Origin: Nitrosomonas sp. Nm33
Lineage (GTDB): Bacteria > Pseudomonadota > Gammaproteobacteria > Burkholderiales > Nitrosomonadaceae
Length of the DNA stretch: 32,622 bases
Assembly: GCF_900107265.1 (NCBI RefSeq)
Contig: NZ_FNPJ01000032.1
Span: forward strand, 1 to 32,622
Direction: 5' to 3'
The position numbers and the translations under genes were made by a program. Under the pieces are notes generated by a model, which was given only the letters and a program-made list of their open reading frames with translations, did not search any database and was not told the DNA's origin. Below, piece by piece: positions 25,897-32,622 of this stretch; positions within the stretch are counted from its first letter, which is position 1, and every line of letters starts with the position of its first letter.

Positions 25897-27687
25897 ATGC
25901 GTACTAACTATTGCGGCATCATTAATACTCGCTATCTGAATCAAACTGTTACGCTTTATGGGTGGGTCCATCGTCGACGTGATCATGGTGGGGTAATTTT
26001 TATTGATTTACGTGATCGTGAAGGCATCGTTCAAGTTGTCTGTGATCCCGTAAATGTGAATACTTTTCAGATTGCGGAAAAAATTCGTAATGAATTTGTG
26101 CTTAAAATAACTGGAATAGTACGCCACCGTCCAGAAGGGACGGTCAATCTGGCTCTCCAAACTGGCGAGGTGGAAGTGCTGGTGGACATGATTGAAATTC
26201 TTAATCCCTCGCTGACACCACCATTCCAGATGGATGAGGAAAATTTAAGTGAAGCGATCCGTCTGGAGTATCGATATCTTGATCTGCGCCGCCCAGTCAT
26301 GCAGAAAAACTTGCGCTTGCGCCATAAAGTCACCATGGCGGTACGTTCATTTCTTGATCAAGAAGGATTCATCGATGTAGAAACACCGATGCTGACCAAA
26401 TCAACACCAGAGGGTGCACGAGATTATTTAGTTCCTTCGCGTGTCAATGACGGTCATTTCTTTGCACTTCCCCAATCTCCCCAGTTATTCAAACAGCTTC
26501 TGATGGTGTCTGGGTTTGATCGCTATTACCAGATTACTCGCTGTTTTCGTGACGAGGATTTGCGTGCGGATCGTCAACCGGAATTTACTCAGATTGATAT
26601 TGAGACCTCTTTTCTCAATGAAAGTGAAATCATGGCATTGATGGAAGGGATGATTCGCAATCTGTTCCGTGAAGCAATCGGTATCGACTTGCCAGATCCT
26701 TTTCCTCGATTGAGTCATGAGGAAGCCATGTTTAAGTATGGCTCCGACAAACCGGATTTGCGCATACCCTTGGTATTCACTGAGCTGACCGACCTGATGC
26801 AAGATGTCCCTTTCCAGGTATTTCGTGATGCTGCCCAGAAACCGGATGGGCGCGTAGCAGCCTTGCGCATTCCGAAAGGTAGTGAATTGTCTCGCAAGGA
26901 AATCGACGATTACACCCAATTTGTCGCTATTTATGGGGCAAAGGGTTTGGCTTATATCAAAATTAACAGTCTGGAAAAAGGAATGGAAGGATTGCAATCC
27001 CCCATCCTGAAATTCTTGCCTGAAACAGTTGTAAATGCTGTGTTGGAACGTAGTGGTGCACAAGATGGTGATCTTGTGTTTTTTGGTGCAGACAAGGCCA
27101 AGGTCGTTAACGATGCATTAGGTGCGTTGCGAGTCAAGATTGGTCATGAACGCGGATTGATTGGTTCTGAGTGGAAACCATTATGGGTGGTCGATTTCCC
27201 GATGTTCGAGTGGGATGAGGAAGAAAATCGCTGGAAAGCACTCCATCATCCGTTTACCTCCCCTGCAGATGGTCACGAAGATCTGCTCGTGACAGAACCT
27301 GGCAAAGCTTTATCCAAAGCCTATGATATGGTATTAAATGGGGTTGAAATTGGAGGGGGTTCTGTGCGGATCCATCGCCAGGATGTACAATCAAAAGTAT
27401 TTAATGCACTGAATATCTCTGAGGGCGAGGCACGTGAAAAATTTGGCTTTCTGCTCAATGCTCTTCAATATGGCGCACCACCGCATGGTGGGATTGCATT
27501 TGGCCTTGATCGTGTTGTTGCCATGATGACGGGTGCCGAGTCGATCCGTGATGTGATTGCTTTCCCGAAAACACAGCGTGCACAATGCCTACTAACCCGT
27601 GCACCTAACGTGGTTGAAGAAAAGCAATTACGGGAACTGCATATTCGTCTTCGCAATCCTGTCGAGGTCGTTTCCTGGAGCTACTAA
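25897..27687 (+). CDS. aspS: Aspartyl-tRNA synthetase
   Basis: Class II aminoacyl-tRNA synthetase that charges tRNA-Asp. The N-terminal OB-fold anticodon-binding domain ([20 protein letters not shown]) is followed by class II motif 1 around [20 protein letters not shown], motif 2 [16 protein letters not shown], the bacterial GAD insertion domain, and motif 3 [13 protein letters not shown]. Length 596 residues, full for a bacterial-type enzyme. The start follows an AT-rich leader with little ribosome-site complementarity. nudB begins eight bases after the stop, the common aspS-nudB arrangement. Confidence 0.96.
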   Translation: MRTNYCGIINTRYLNQTVTLYGWVHRRRDHGGVIFIDLRDREGIVQVVCDPVNVNTFQIAEKIRNEFVLKITGIVRHRPEGTVNLALQTGEVEVLVDMIEILNPSLTPPFQMDEENLSEAIRLEYRYLDLRRPVMQKNLRLRHKVTMAVRSFLDQEGFIDVETPMLTKSTPEGARDYLVPSRVNDGHFFALPQSPQLFKQLLMVSGFDRYYQITRCFRDEDLRADRQPEFTQIDIETSFLNESEIMALMEGMIRNLFREAIGIDLPDPFPRLSHEEAMFKYGSDKPDLRIPLVFTELTDLMQDVPFQVFRDAAQKPDGRVAALRIPKGSELSRKEIDDYTQFVAIYGAKGLAYIKINSLEKGMEGLQSPILKFLPETVVNAVLERSGAQDGDLVFFGADKAKVVNDALGALRVKIGHERGLIGSEWKPLWVVDFPMFEWDEEENRWKALHHPFTSPADGHEDLLVTEPGKALSKAYDMVLNGVEIGGGSVRIHRQDVQSKVFNALNISEGEAREKFGFLLNALQYGAPPHGGIAFGLDRVVAMMTGAESIRDVIAFPKTQRAQCLLTRAPNVVEEKQLRELHIRLRNPVEVVSWSY

Positions 27688-27695
27688 TCGCAACA

Positions 27696-28139
27696 GTGCC
27701 TGTTTACAAAAAACCTGTCTCTGTTTTAGTTGTCATTCACACGGCCAATTTGCAGGTATTGTTGCTGGAGCGTGCAGATCATCCTGGGTATTGGCAATCT
27801 GTTACAGGTAGCCAGGATCAGGATGAAACATTGCTTCAAACTGCTATCAGGGAAGTCAAGGAAGAAACTGGTCTCGATGCAGCATGCTATGAGCTAACAG
27901 ACTGGCATATACAAAATCAGTATGAAATTTTCCAGGAATGGCGCTGGCGATATGAGCCAGGTATAACTCACAATGCCGAGCATGTTTTTGGGCTAAAATT
28001 ACCCAAAATCGTACCGATTAATATTGCTACACGCGAACACTTAAAAGCAATCTGGTTACCTTGGCAGGAAGCAGCTAAGAAAGTATTTTCCTGGAGTAAC
28101 GCACAAGCTATCCGTATGTTGGGATCGGGCCGACAATAA
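27696..28139 (+). CDS. nudB: Dihydroneopterin triphosphate diphosphatase (Nudix)
   Basis: A Nudix hydrolase of 147 residues. The Nudix box is complete: G-x5-E-x7-REVKEETGLD, beginning at GSQDQDE. The N-terminal KKPVSVLVVIHTANLQVLLL and the ERADHPGYWQSVTGS segment match NudB, which removes pyrophosphate from dihydroneopterin triphosphate in folate synthesis. The start is GTG at 27696. It is probably transcribed with aspS, eight bases upstream. Confidence 0.9.
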   Translation: MPVYKKPVSVLVVIHTANLQVLLLERADHPGYWQSVTGSQDQDETLLQTAIREVKEETGLDAACYELTDWHIQNQYEIFQEWRWRYEPGITHNAEHVFGLKLPKIVPINIATREHLKAIWLPWQEAAKKVFSWSNAQAIRMLGSGRQ

Positions 28140-28463
28140 TGCCATACCAGTAATTTTTAGTATAAAATCTAGTGAATGGTTTGACAGAATGATCCGCATA
28201 TTGGATATAGGGCAAGGGGAGCAACGCTACATAGCGAAAAAGTGGGGTTTAGTGCCGAGATTATGAGATACTGGATTTAATAAGTTACTCTTATATTTCA
28301 GGATAGACCCTTAACTAGCATGGAGAAGAGAAATATCTCCATGATTATATAAAGTTAAAGTCGACACCTGCTCAAGAATCTGTTTTTTGTTTCATTTTAT
28401 TTTGTTTTTGCAGGTAATAAAGTATTTTATAATGCCGAATGAATTGATATAATAGCGAGCTTT
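28140..28463. other. Intergenic region between nudB and tRNA-Lys
   Basis: No gene is seen. A perfect 8-bp inverted repeat CATGGAGA/TCTCCATG (28319-28343, 9-base loop) lies midway, without a T-run. TATAAT at 28448-28453 is correctly placed to be the -10 box of the tRNA, with only a weak -35. Confidence 0.4.
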
Positions 28464-28539
28464 GGGTCGTTAGCTCAGCCGGTAGAGCAGCGGACTTTTA
28501 ATCCGTTGGTCGGCGGTTCGAATCCGCCACGACCTACCA
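28464..28539 (+). tRNA. tRNA-Lys (UUU)
   Basis: A 76-base cloverleaf. The acceptor stem GGGTCGT pairs with ACGACCT, leaving a G1-U72 wobble. D arm GCTCAGCCGGTAGAGC, anticodon loop CTTTTAA with anticodon TTT, T arm GGCGGTTCGAATCCGCC, and CCA encoded. It resembles E. coli tRNA-Lys closely. Its 3' end and downstream terminator recur at 29613-29675. Confidence 0.97.
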
Positions 28540-28548
28540 ATAAAATAA

Positions 28549-28582
28549 GGCACTTAGTCAGAAAATGACTTAGTGCCTTTTT
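28549..28582 (+). terminator. Terminator after tRNA-Lys
   Basis: GGCACTTAGTCA (28549-28560) and TGACTTAGTGCC (28566-28577) form a 12-bp stem with one mismatch, a five-base loop and a run of Ts. Confidence 0.88.
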
Positions 28583-28622
28583 CATTTCTGTATATAAGAT
28601 AAGAGATTTTTTCGGTATAGAA

Positions 28623-29246
28623 TCACTGATAGATAACATTATTATGTAAAACCCAGCCGTTTACATGAATTCCTTCAGGATCATGATGTGTCCAATGAAT
28701 AACACCACCTTTATTATTCCATTCATATTCACCAAAAAATTCAATTTTGTCGTTTTGAGATAACGCAAAAATTCTTGGTGCTAAATCTATATTGTGGGTG
28801 ATCAGTAGAGTCTGCTTTGATTTCAACTCGATGATAAATCTCTGATGACGACTACCATCAAGATCATCCGATAAAATGGAAATGACAATACCTGTTCCAT
28901 AAACCTGTAAATTGCTTTTGCCATTTGCGAAAAGTTGAGCTAATAGTTCATCGCTATCAGTTTCTAATTCAACATAATCAGAAATTACTCCCGCTCTTAA
29001 CAATCCATTAAAAACATTTCCATAGACATAGACTTCTTCACCTTTGGTGCCGATATAGTTGCCGGTGTTGGGATAATAACGGACTAAATACCCATCAAGA
29101 GTAGTGGTTGTTACTCCGGCAGGACTAAAATACTCAGGATAAGAAGCCTCAGCAAAATTAAACAACTTATTGCTATTGATTAAAAAGTTCTCAGCAGAAG
29201 ATATTGCTGGAATTAATACCAGCAGTAGTAAAGTAATATATCTCAT
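28623..29246 (-). CDS. Exported DUF3465 protein with N-terminal beta-proteobacterial repeat module
   Basis: A 207-residue protein with a signal peptide (MRYITLLLLVLIPAISSA). Residues about 28-92 belong to a module seen at the front of many betaproteobacterial exported proteins (LFNFAEASYPEYFSP, YLVRYYPNTGNYIGTKGEEV, YVYGNVFNGLL). Residues about 115-207 are a DUF3465 domain: LDGSRHQRFIIELKSKQTLL, THNIDLAPRI, then FFGEYEWNNKGGVIHWTHHD and GWVLHNNVIYQ, with its conserved His and Trp. DUF3465 is a small OB-like domain of unknown function, usually found alone. The gene lies between tRNA-Lys and the duplicated tRNA 3' end, so it is the only visible cargo of a possible mini-island. Confidence 0.85.
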   Translation of the reverse strand: MRYITLLLLVLIPAISSAENFLINSNKLFNFAEASYPEYFSPAGVTTTTLDGYLVRYYPNTGNYIGTKGEEVYVYGNVFNGLLRAGVISDYVELETDSDELLAQLFANGKSNLQVYGTGIVISILSDDLDGSRHQRFIIELKSKQTLLITHNIDLAPRIFALSQNDKIEFFGEYEWNNKGGVIHWTHHDPEGIHVNGWVLHNNVIYQ

Positions 29247-29599
29247 AGCTATGCTTTAATTCCCAATATGGTTAATTCACCAAAAATAAAAGATACATGT
29301 TTTTTCGAAGAAGCATGTATGTAAAACAATAAGCTCAGTAAGCTTGTTACGGCAGGTTTTTATGATGCTGTATTATTTCAATAAACATAAAAGCTTCACT
29401 CTTGTGCGTGGTATTAGATAACAGGCTGATTATGCCAGGCTGTTAAGGCGGGTCGTTGCAAGTCGGTTGCGTATTTCTCAATTAATCCCAAAGGAGAAAA
29501 CGTGACAAATCTGACGAATATTGACGTGTATTGGCGAGTGTGGTCGGTATAAATATTAACAAAAACAGTTTGTTATAATGAATTCTCAGTCGATCGCGA
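29247..29599. other. Intergenic region between the DUF3465 gene and the tRNA-end duplication
   Basis: No gene is supported. There is a 7-bp perfect inverted repeat ATACATG/CATGTAT (29293-29320), and a strong ribosome site AAAGGAG (29490-29496) before GTG at 29502, which opens a frame of only 16 codons (VTNLTNIDVYWRVWSV). This could be the start of a lost gene, but no family can be named. Confidence 0.3.
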
Positions 29600-29612
29600 G
29601 TTCAAGTTTCGT

Positions 29613-29675
29613 ACGACCTACCAATAAAATAAGACACTTAGCCAGAACGTGGCTAAGTGCCTTTTTCATTTCTGT
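29613..29675 (+). repeat. Duplicate of the tRNA-Lys 3' end and terminator (att-like)
   Basis: This 63-bp block matches 28529-28591 at 57 positions without gaps. It starts within the acceptor stem (ACGACCTACCA) and runs through the terminator to TTTCATTTCTGT. Upstream of it the T-arm is degraded (GTTCAAGTTTCGT). Such a pair is the classic footprint of a tRNA-targeting integrase; the alternative is a decayed second tRNA-Lys gene. Confidence 0.75.
29635..29666 (+). terminator. Terminator in the duplicated block
   Basis: CACTTAGCC (29635-29643) pairs perfectly with GGCTAAGTG (29651-29659), followed by a T-run. Compared with the terminator at 28549 the stem shows a compensatory change (AGTCA/TGACT to AGCCA/TGGCT). 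Confidence 0.85.
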
Positions 29676-29740
29676 GTAAATTCTCGCGCAATTTGGTACT
29701 GTTTTGCACTTTATTTGGTACTAATGGTTGACTCTTTTAA

Positions 29741-29979
29741 CGGGTAGATCGTCAATGTGTTCATCTTAACAATGAGGTCAAAATAAACACAGAACAAACG
29801 GCACTTACCCAAGACGAATTACTCTCCATTCAAATGCTTTCGCTCAAGTTAATCATCGCTGCTGCCAATGGTCCAATCGACCTCAACGTGATGGCTAGGA
29901 ATGAGTTGGCTGGCCGTGATTAGATTTATCCGGCAAGTAGGTTGATTTTGAAAAAGTTCGTGAAATGCTTCATTGCTAG
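29741..29979 (+). pseudogene. Decayed small conserved gene
   Basis: The frame from 29741 reads as coding (INTEQTALTQDELLSIQMLS then LKLIIAAANGPIDLN and VMARNELAGRD) but has no start codon between its upstream stop and the conserved part, and ends at TAG (29921). A shifted frame immediately continues with LSGK-stop-VDFEKVREMLHC (to 29979), which looks like the original C-terminus with a Trp codon turned into TAG. Similar short proteins of accessory regions in Nitrosomonas-like bacteria end in a GKWVGF..A.E pattern; this is from memory and unverified. It is not functional as it stands. Confidence 0.55.
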
Positions 29980-30043
29980 AAGTTACGAATTACCAGCTCA
30001 AGAAGCGGTAAATTAAGACAGAGTGCTGGAGTAGAATGGGGGG

Positions 30044-30097
30044 ACAGACCACGGTTTATAACTAAGCGCTGTTAATTTGGAATCAATCGTGGTCTGT
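30044..30097. repeat. REP-like inverted repeat
   Basis: ACAGACCACG (30044-30053) and CGTGGTCTGT (30088-30097) form a perfect 10-bp inverted repeat with a 34-base interior and GGGG/TCC-type flanks. Ends of this kind accompany REP-associated or deleted transposon sequences. No coding capacity. Confidence 0.5.
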
Positions 30098-30323
30098 ATC
30101 CTATCATCCGAAACCAGCTGCACTGGTTGGCTCCTTCCGCACTATGTGCTCTGGCGACCAGTTACTTCAAATATTAGGTACCGCACGATGTGCACTACAA
30201 AGAATATTAAAATAGTCGCCCCTGAAATACTATAGAAACTAGCATAAATATTGGCATTGAGGGATACTCAAAAGGTATGGAATTTGCCGGAATTAATACT
30301 ATTGACCCCTAATTTCTGGTGAA

Positions 30324-30548
30324 TTGATGAAGCCAAAGAAGCAAGAACCCACCCCCTGTGATGATCTTTTTCGCATGAGACTGGAGCAGATTACAGCATC
30401 CTTGGAACAAGTTCACAAACTAACGGGTATTGCGCCAAAGGAAGTTTATGTGGATCGGGGTTATAGAGGACACGCGGTGACGGATACGGTCAAAGTATGG
30501 ATAGCAGGAGCCAGGCGCGGCGTCACGGTGGCGATCAAAAAAAGACTC
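30324..30548 (+). pseudogene. 5' fragment of an IS5/IS1182-like transposase
   Basis: Begins MKPKKQEPTPCDDLFRMRLE, the N-terminus of a roughly 450-residue transposase (ATG at 30327; TTG at 30324 is also in frame). It jumps at once to the late catalytic region (LEQVHKLTGIAPKEVYVDRG, YRGH, GARRGVTVAIKKRL), so nearly 300 residues including the first catalytic Asp are missing. The frame then runs into the inserted element. Not functional. Confidence 0.8.
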
Positions 30549-31809
30549 CTGCACAACTTACCCGCTAGTCAAATAAATAACTAAAATGGCGATAAGTAAA
30601 AGACGGTTGGAGCAGAACATGCAGATGAGTTTCGGATCAATAGAATTGGCGCAACGTCTGAGGCAAGACAGTGTACTGATGAAGATTGATGTACTGATTG
30701 ATTGGGAGAAGTTACGTCCTGGTCTTAGGGGTTTATACAAGCGCGAACTATCGAATGGTGGAGGGCAGGAACCATTTGACGCGCTGATGATGTTCAAGGC
30801 GATCCTGCTTGGTCAATGGCATAATTTGTCGGATGCTGCATTGGAACAAGCGCTGTGCGTGCGAATTGATTTTCTCCATTTTTGTGGTTTGTCCTTGTCG
30901 GATGTGATACCGGACGAAACGACCCTGTGCCGATTCCGTAACCGGCTGGTGGTCAACAACAAGCTGGATGGTCTTCTGGCCGATATCAATGAACAGATTC
31001 AATCACATGGTTTGATGGTCAAGGGAGCGATAGGCGCGGTGATTGATGCCACACTGATTGAGTCAGCGGCGCGTCCAAACAAGACTATCACGCTTGAAGT
31101 GGATGCTGAAGGCAAGACCGTTCAGTTTGAGGATGGTAGTCAGCCGGGTATTTCCTGTACCGAAAAGCAGAGTGCGGACCTGGATGCGGCCTGGCTGAAA
31201 AAAGGTAAGAAATCGTATTTTGGCTACCGGAGTTACCTGGTGGTCGATACGCAAGACGGTTATGTGCGTGGAGTACACACTGCCCCTGCCAACCAAAGCG
31301 AAATAATGCATTTCAAAGCAGCCATCGATGGCGCGCACATCAAGGCAAATCGGGTATATGCAGATAAAGGCTCAGCCAGCCATGCCAATCGGCAATATCT
31401 GAAAAAGCGTAAAATCAAGAGTGCGATCATGCACCGGGCGTACAAAAACAAACCACTCTCGGCACGGCAAAAGCTAGCCAATAAATTGATCAGCAAAAAA
31501 CGTTATATCGTCGAACAGTGCTTTGGGACAGCCAAACGCCTATTCGGAATGGAGCGCGCCAGCTATTTCGGAACGGTAAAAGTCAATGCTCAAGTCTTGA
31601 TGAAAAGTATTTGCATGAATCTGAAAAAAGCTGCCAACAAAATTTTTGTAGACGAGTCATTAAAGGGAGCAGTCCCTCTAAATAGGGCATAAGGGAAGGA
31701 ATTCCCTAAAAAAAGAGCAAAACTTCACTTTTCTGCCAAAAAAAGAAGGTAAAACTGTCATTTGAAAATTTCTTTACACCACTACAATAAAATTTTAAGG
31801 GTTGTGCAG
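30549..31809 (+). mobile_element. Intact-looking IS5-type insertion sequence (about 1.26 kb)
   Basis: Ends CTGCACAAC (30549-30557) and GTTGTGCAG (31801-31809) are perfect 9-bp inverted repeats. The single transposase gene is complete. It sits inside the transposase gene of an older element. No clean target duplication was found; the flanks are ACTC and AGGT. Confidence 0.75.
30619..31692 (+). CDS. IS5-family DDE transposase
   Basis: Full-length transposase with a DUF772 N-terminal domain (IDWEKLRPGLRGLYKRE, FDALMMFKAILLGQWHNLSD, DETTLCRFRN) and a DDE catalytic domain: first Asp in GAVIDATLIE, second Asp in VYADKGSAS, Glu in RYIVEQCFGTAKR. I begin at ATG 30619, which has GGAG six bases upstream and matches the family's usual MQMSFG-type opening; an in-frame ATG at 30586 would add 11 residues but has no ribosome site. 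No frameshift is present, so the element may still be active. Confidence 0.9.
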   Translation: MQMSFGSIELAQRLRQDSVLMKIDVLIDWEKLRPGLRGLYKRELSNGGGQEPFDALMMFKAILLGQWHNLSDAALEQALCVRIDFLHFCGLSLSDVIPDETTLCRFRNRLVVNNKLDGLLADINEQIQSHGLMVKGAIGAVIDATLIESAARPNKTITLEVDAEGKTVQFEDGSQPGISCTEKQSADLDAAWLKKGKKSYFGYRSYLVVDTQDGYVRGVHTAPANQSEIMHFKAAIDGAHIKANRVYADKGSASHANRQYLKKRKIKSAIMHRAYKNKPLSARQKLANKLISKKRYIVEQCFGTAKRLFGMERASYFGTVKVNAQVLMKSICMNLKKAANKIFVDESLKGAVPLNRA

Positions 31810-32059
31810 AGGTCTTAAAAAGAAGCTCAAGCGGCGCAGTGCGGTGGAGCCCGTGATCGGACATATGAAAAACGATGGGCGTCTGGGGAGAAACTTTTTG
31901 AAAGGCACAGCAGGCGATGCTATGAATGCCTTACTGTGCGGTGCTGGCTATAACTTGCGCAAGATTCTGCGCCAACTGGCGCTTTTGTGTGCTCGTTTGG
32001 GAATCAATATTAATCGGCTATTGATTGGCAATATGCCTAACCTACAACTTAGTAGTTGA
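31810..32059 (+). pseudogene. 3' fragment of the interrupted IS5/IS1182-like transposase
   Basis: Continues the outer transposase after the nested element: GLKKKLKRRSAVEPVIGHMK (carrying the catalytic Glu of DDE enzymes), NDGRLGRNFLKGTAGDAMNA, LLCGAGYNLRKIL. It ends normally at TAG/TGA before the outer right end. It is slightly redundant with the 5' fragment: both contain a version of the I/L-K-K-x-L stretch, suggesting more rearrangement than a simple insertion. Confidence 0.8.
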
Positions 32060-32113
32060 GAAAAAGGGTTTTTCAGGGACGACTAATTAAGTAATAAGGA
32101 TTTAAGATCACCT

Positions 32114-32148
32114 TTCTAGACTGGCAGATTAATCCTGATAGTCTAGAA
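32114..32148. repeat. Perfect 9-bp inverted repeat
   Basis: TTCTAGACT (32114-32122) and AGTCTAGAA (32140-32148) with a 17-base loop, just outside the right end of the outer IS and 3' of the truncated minus-strand gene. No T-run on either side is convincing. Confidence 0.4.
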
Positions 32149-32182
32149 CCATGATAATAATCTGATTGTTTTAGAGCAACTA

Positions 32183-32336
32183 CTAAACTGTTGCAATTGC
32201 AATCAAACTTAATGGGTTAGGCAAAAAAGAATTAAAGCCGCAAAGTTTAAGATCTTCTTCTATCCAATGTGATCGATGATTTTCTAAAGGATTTGCAGAT
32301 ACTTCTTGCTCGATAAACTCTTTGGGAGTGCTTATA
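32183..32336 (-). pseudogene. C-terminal remnant of an unidentified gene
   Basis: On the minus strand an open frame reads STPKEFIEQEVSANPLENHR, SHWIEEDLKLCGFNSFLPNP and ends LSLIAIATV-stop (32183). Codon character and composition look like real coding sequence. Upstream it meets the region just before an IS630-type transposase start, which suggests truncation by that element. I cannot name the family. Confidence 0.4.
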
Positions 32337-32371
32337 TAGCATAACCAGATAATTTTGATTATAATGCAAGG

Positions 32372-32622
32372 ATGGCATATTCATTGGATTTTCGCCGTAA
32401 AGTGTTATCTGTTCGAGAGAAAGAAGGACTTACGATAGCCGAGGTGGCAGCGCGGTTTGATGTGGGTATAGCAAGCGTTGTTCGCTGGATCAAGCATGTT
32501 GATCGCAAACCTCAAGGGTTTCGCAAACGCAAGATTGATCTTGATGTATTGCGGCAGGATATTCTCGATTATCCCGATGCCTGTCAGTACGAGCGAGCAA
32601 AACGTTTGGGCGTGGCGCAGAA
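32372..32622 (+). CDS. IS630-family transposase, 5' part (runs off the window)
   Basis: At least 83 residues starting MAYSLDFRRKVLSVREKEG, with the helix-turn-helix of IS630-type OrfA (LTIAEVAARFDVGIASVVRW) and KRKIDLDVLRQDILDYPDA. AAGG overlaps the start context. The DDE part lies beyond 32622. IS630 elements insert at TA; a TATA run at 32333 or so could be the junction with the truncated minus-strand gene. Confidence 0.85.
   Translation, partial: MAYSLDFRRKVLSVREKEGLTIAEVAARFDVGIASVVRWIKHVDRKPQGFRKRKIDLDVLRQDILDYPDACQYERAKRLGVAQ

Larger units (their letters stand above)
30215..32083 (+). mobile_element. Internally deleted IS5/IS1182-like element, interrupted by a second IS
   Basis: Left end GTCGCCCCTGAAA (from 30215) and right end TTTCAGGGACGAC (to 32083) are inverted with one mismatch, flanked by TA on both sides. 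The interior contains the 5' and 3' parts of one transposase gene separated by the element at 30549-31809. A large central part of that transposase was also lost before or apart from this insertion. Confidence 0.65.

Noticed and set aside
29502..29552. Integrase start codon region
   Set aside because: A strong ribosome site precedes GTG, but only 16 codons follow and they match no integrase N-terminus I can recognise.

Overview
The window (about 32.6 kb, moderately AT-rich) looks like chromosome from a betaproteobacterium, most likely an ammonia oxidiser of the Nitrosomonas group. This is inferred from housekeeping genes and their order (hrcA-hemH, nadK-recN, FmdB-type protein-aspS-nudB), protein sequence character, a TonB-dependent siderophore receptor, and many small repeats, insertion sequences and decayed genes. 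No rRNA, ammonia monooxygenase or other species-defining gene is present, so the assignment is by resemblance only.

Layout. 1-2200: a zinc-ribbon protein, a small membrane protein, a carboxymuconolactone-decarboxylase-like protein, and a gene-poor stretch with three DnaA-box-like 9-mers. 2208-5361: a pagL-like lipid A deacylase gene and an hflK-hflC pair, bracketed by two directly oriented 236-bp MITE-like repeats with 17-bp inverted ends and AT-rich 5-bp flanking repeats. 5414-9670: an HNH-nuclease lipoprotein, an isolated eutBC pair (ethanolamine ammonia-lyase), and an exported protein of unknown function. 9724-19064: a dead nucleoside deaminase, a YchJ-like protein, an MlaE/MlaF-type transporter pair without its MCE partner, dapE, hemH, hrcA, nadK and recN. 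Two copies of a second short inverted-ended repeat (about 100 bp) lie here in opposite orientations.

19067-24858 is a minus-strand iron block: bfd (bacterioferritin-associated ferredoxin), a bacterioferritin gene broken by an internal deletion, an STN-containing siderophore receptor, and a 756-residue exported helical protein made of two diverged copies of one roughly 350-residue unit with its own Fur-like operator. This last protein is the best candidate for something undescribed. 25033-28139 holds a mannose-1-phosphate guanylyltransferase remnant, the zinc-ribbon protein, aspS and nudB.

28464-32622 is accessory DNA: tRNA-Lys, a DUF3465 fusion protein, a second copy of the tRNA 3' end plus terminator (an island-type attachment duplication), a decayed small gene, an intact IS5-type element nested inside an internally deleted older IS5/IS1182-like element, and the start of an IS630-type transposase beside a truncated gene. 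At least seven decayed or interrupted coding sequences in 33 kb point to recent genome erosion driven by mobile DNA.
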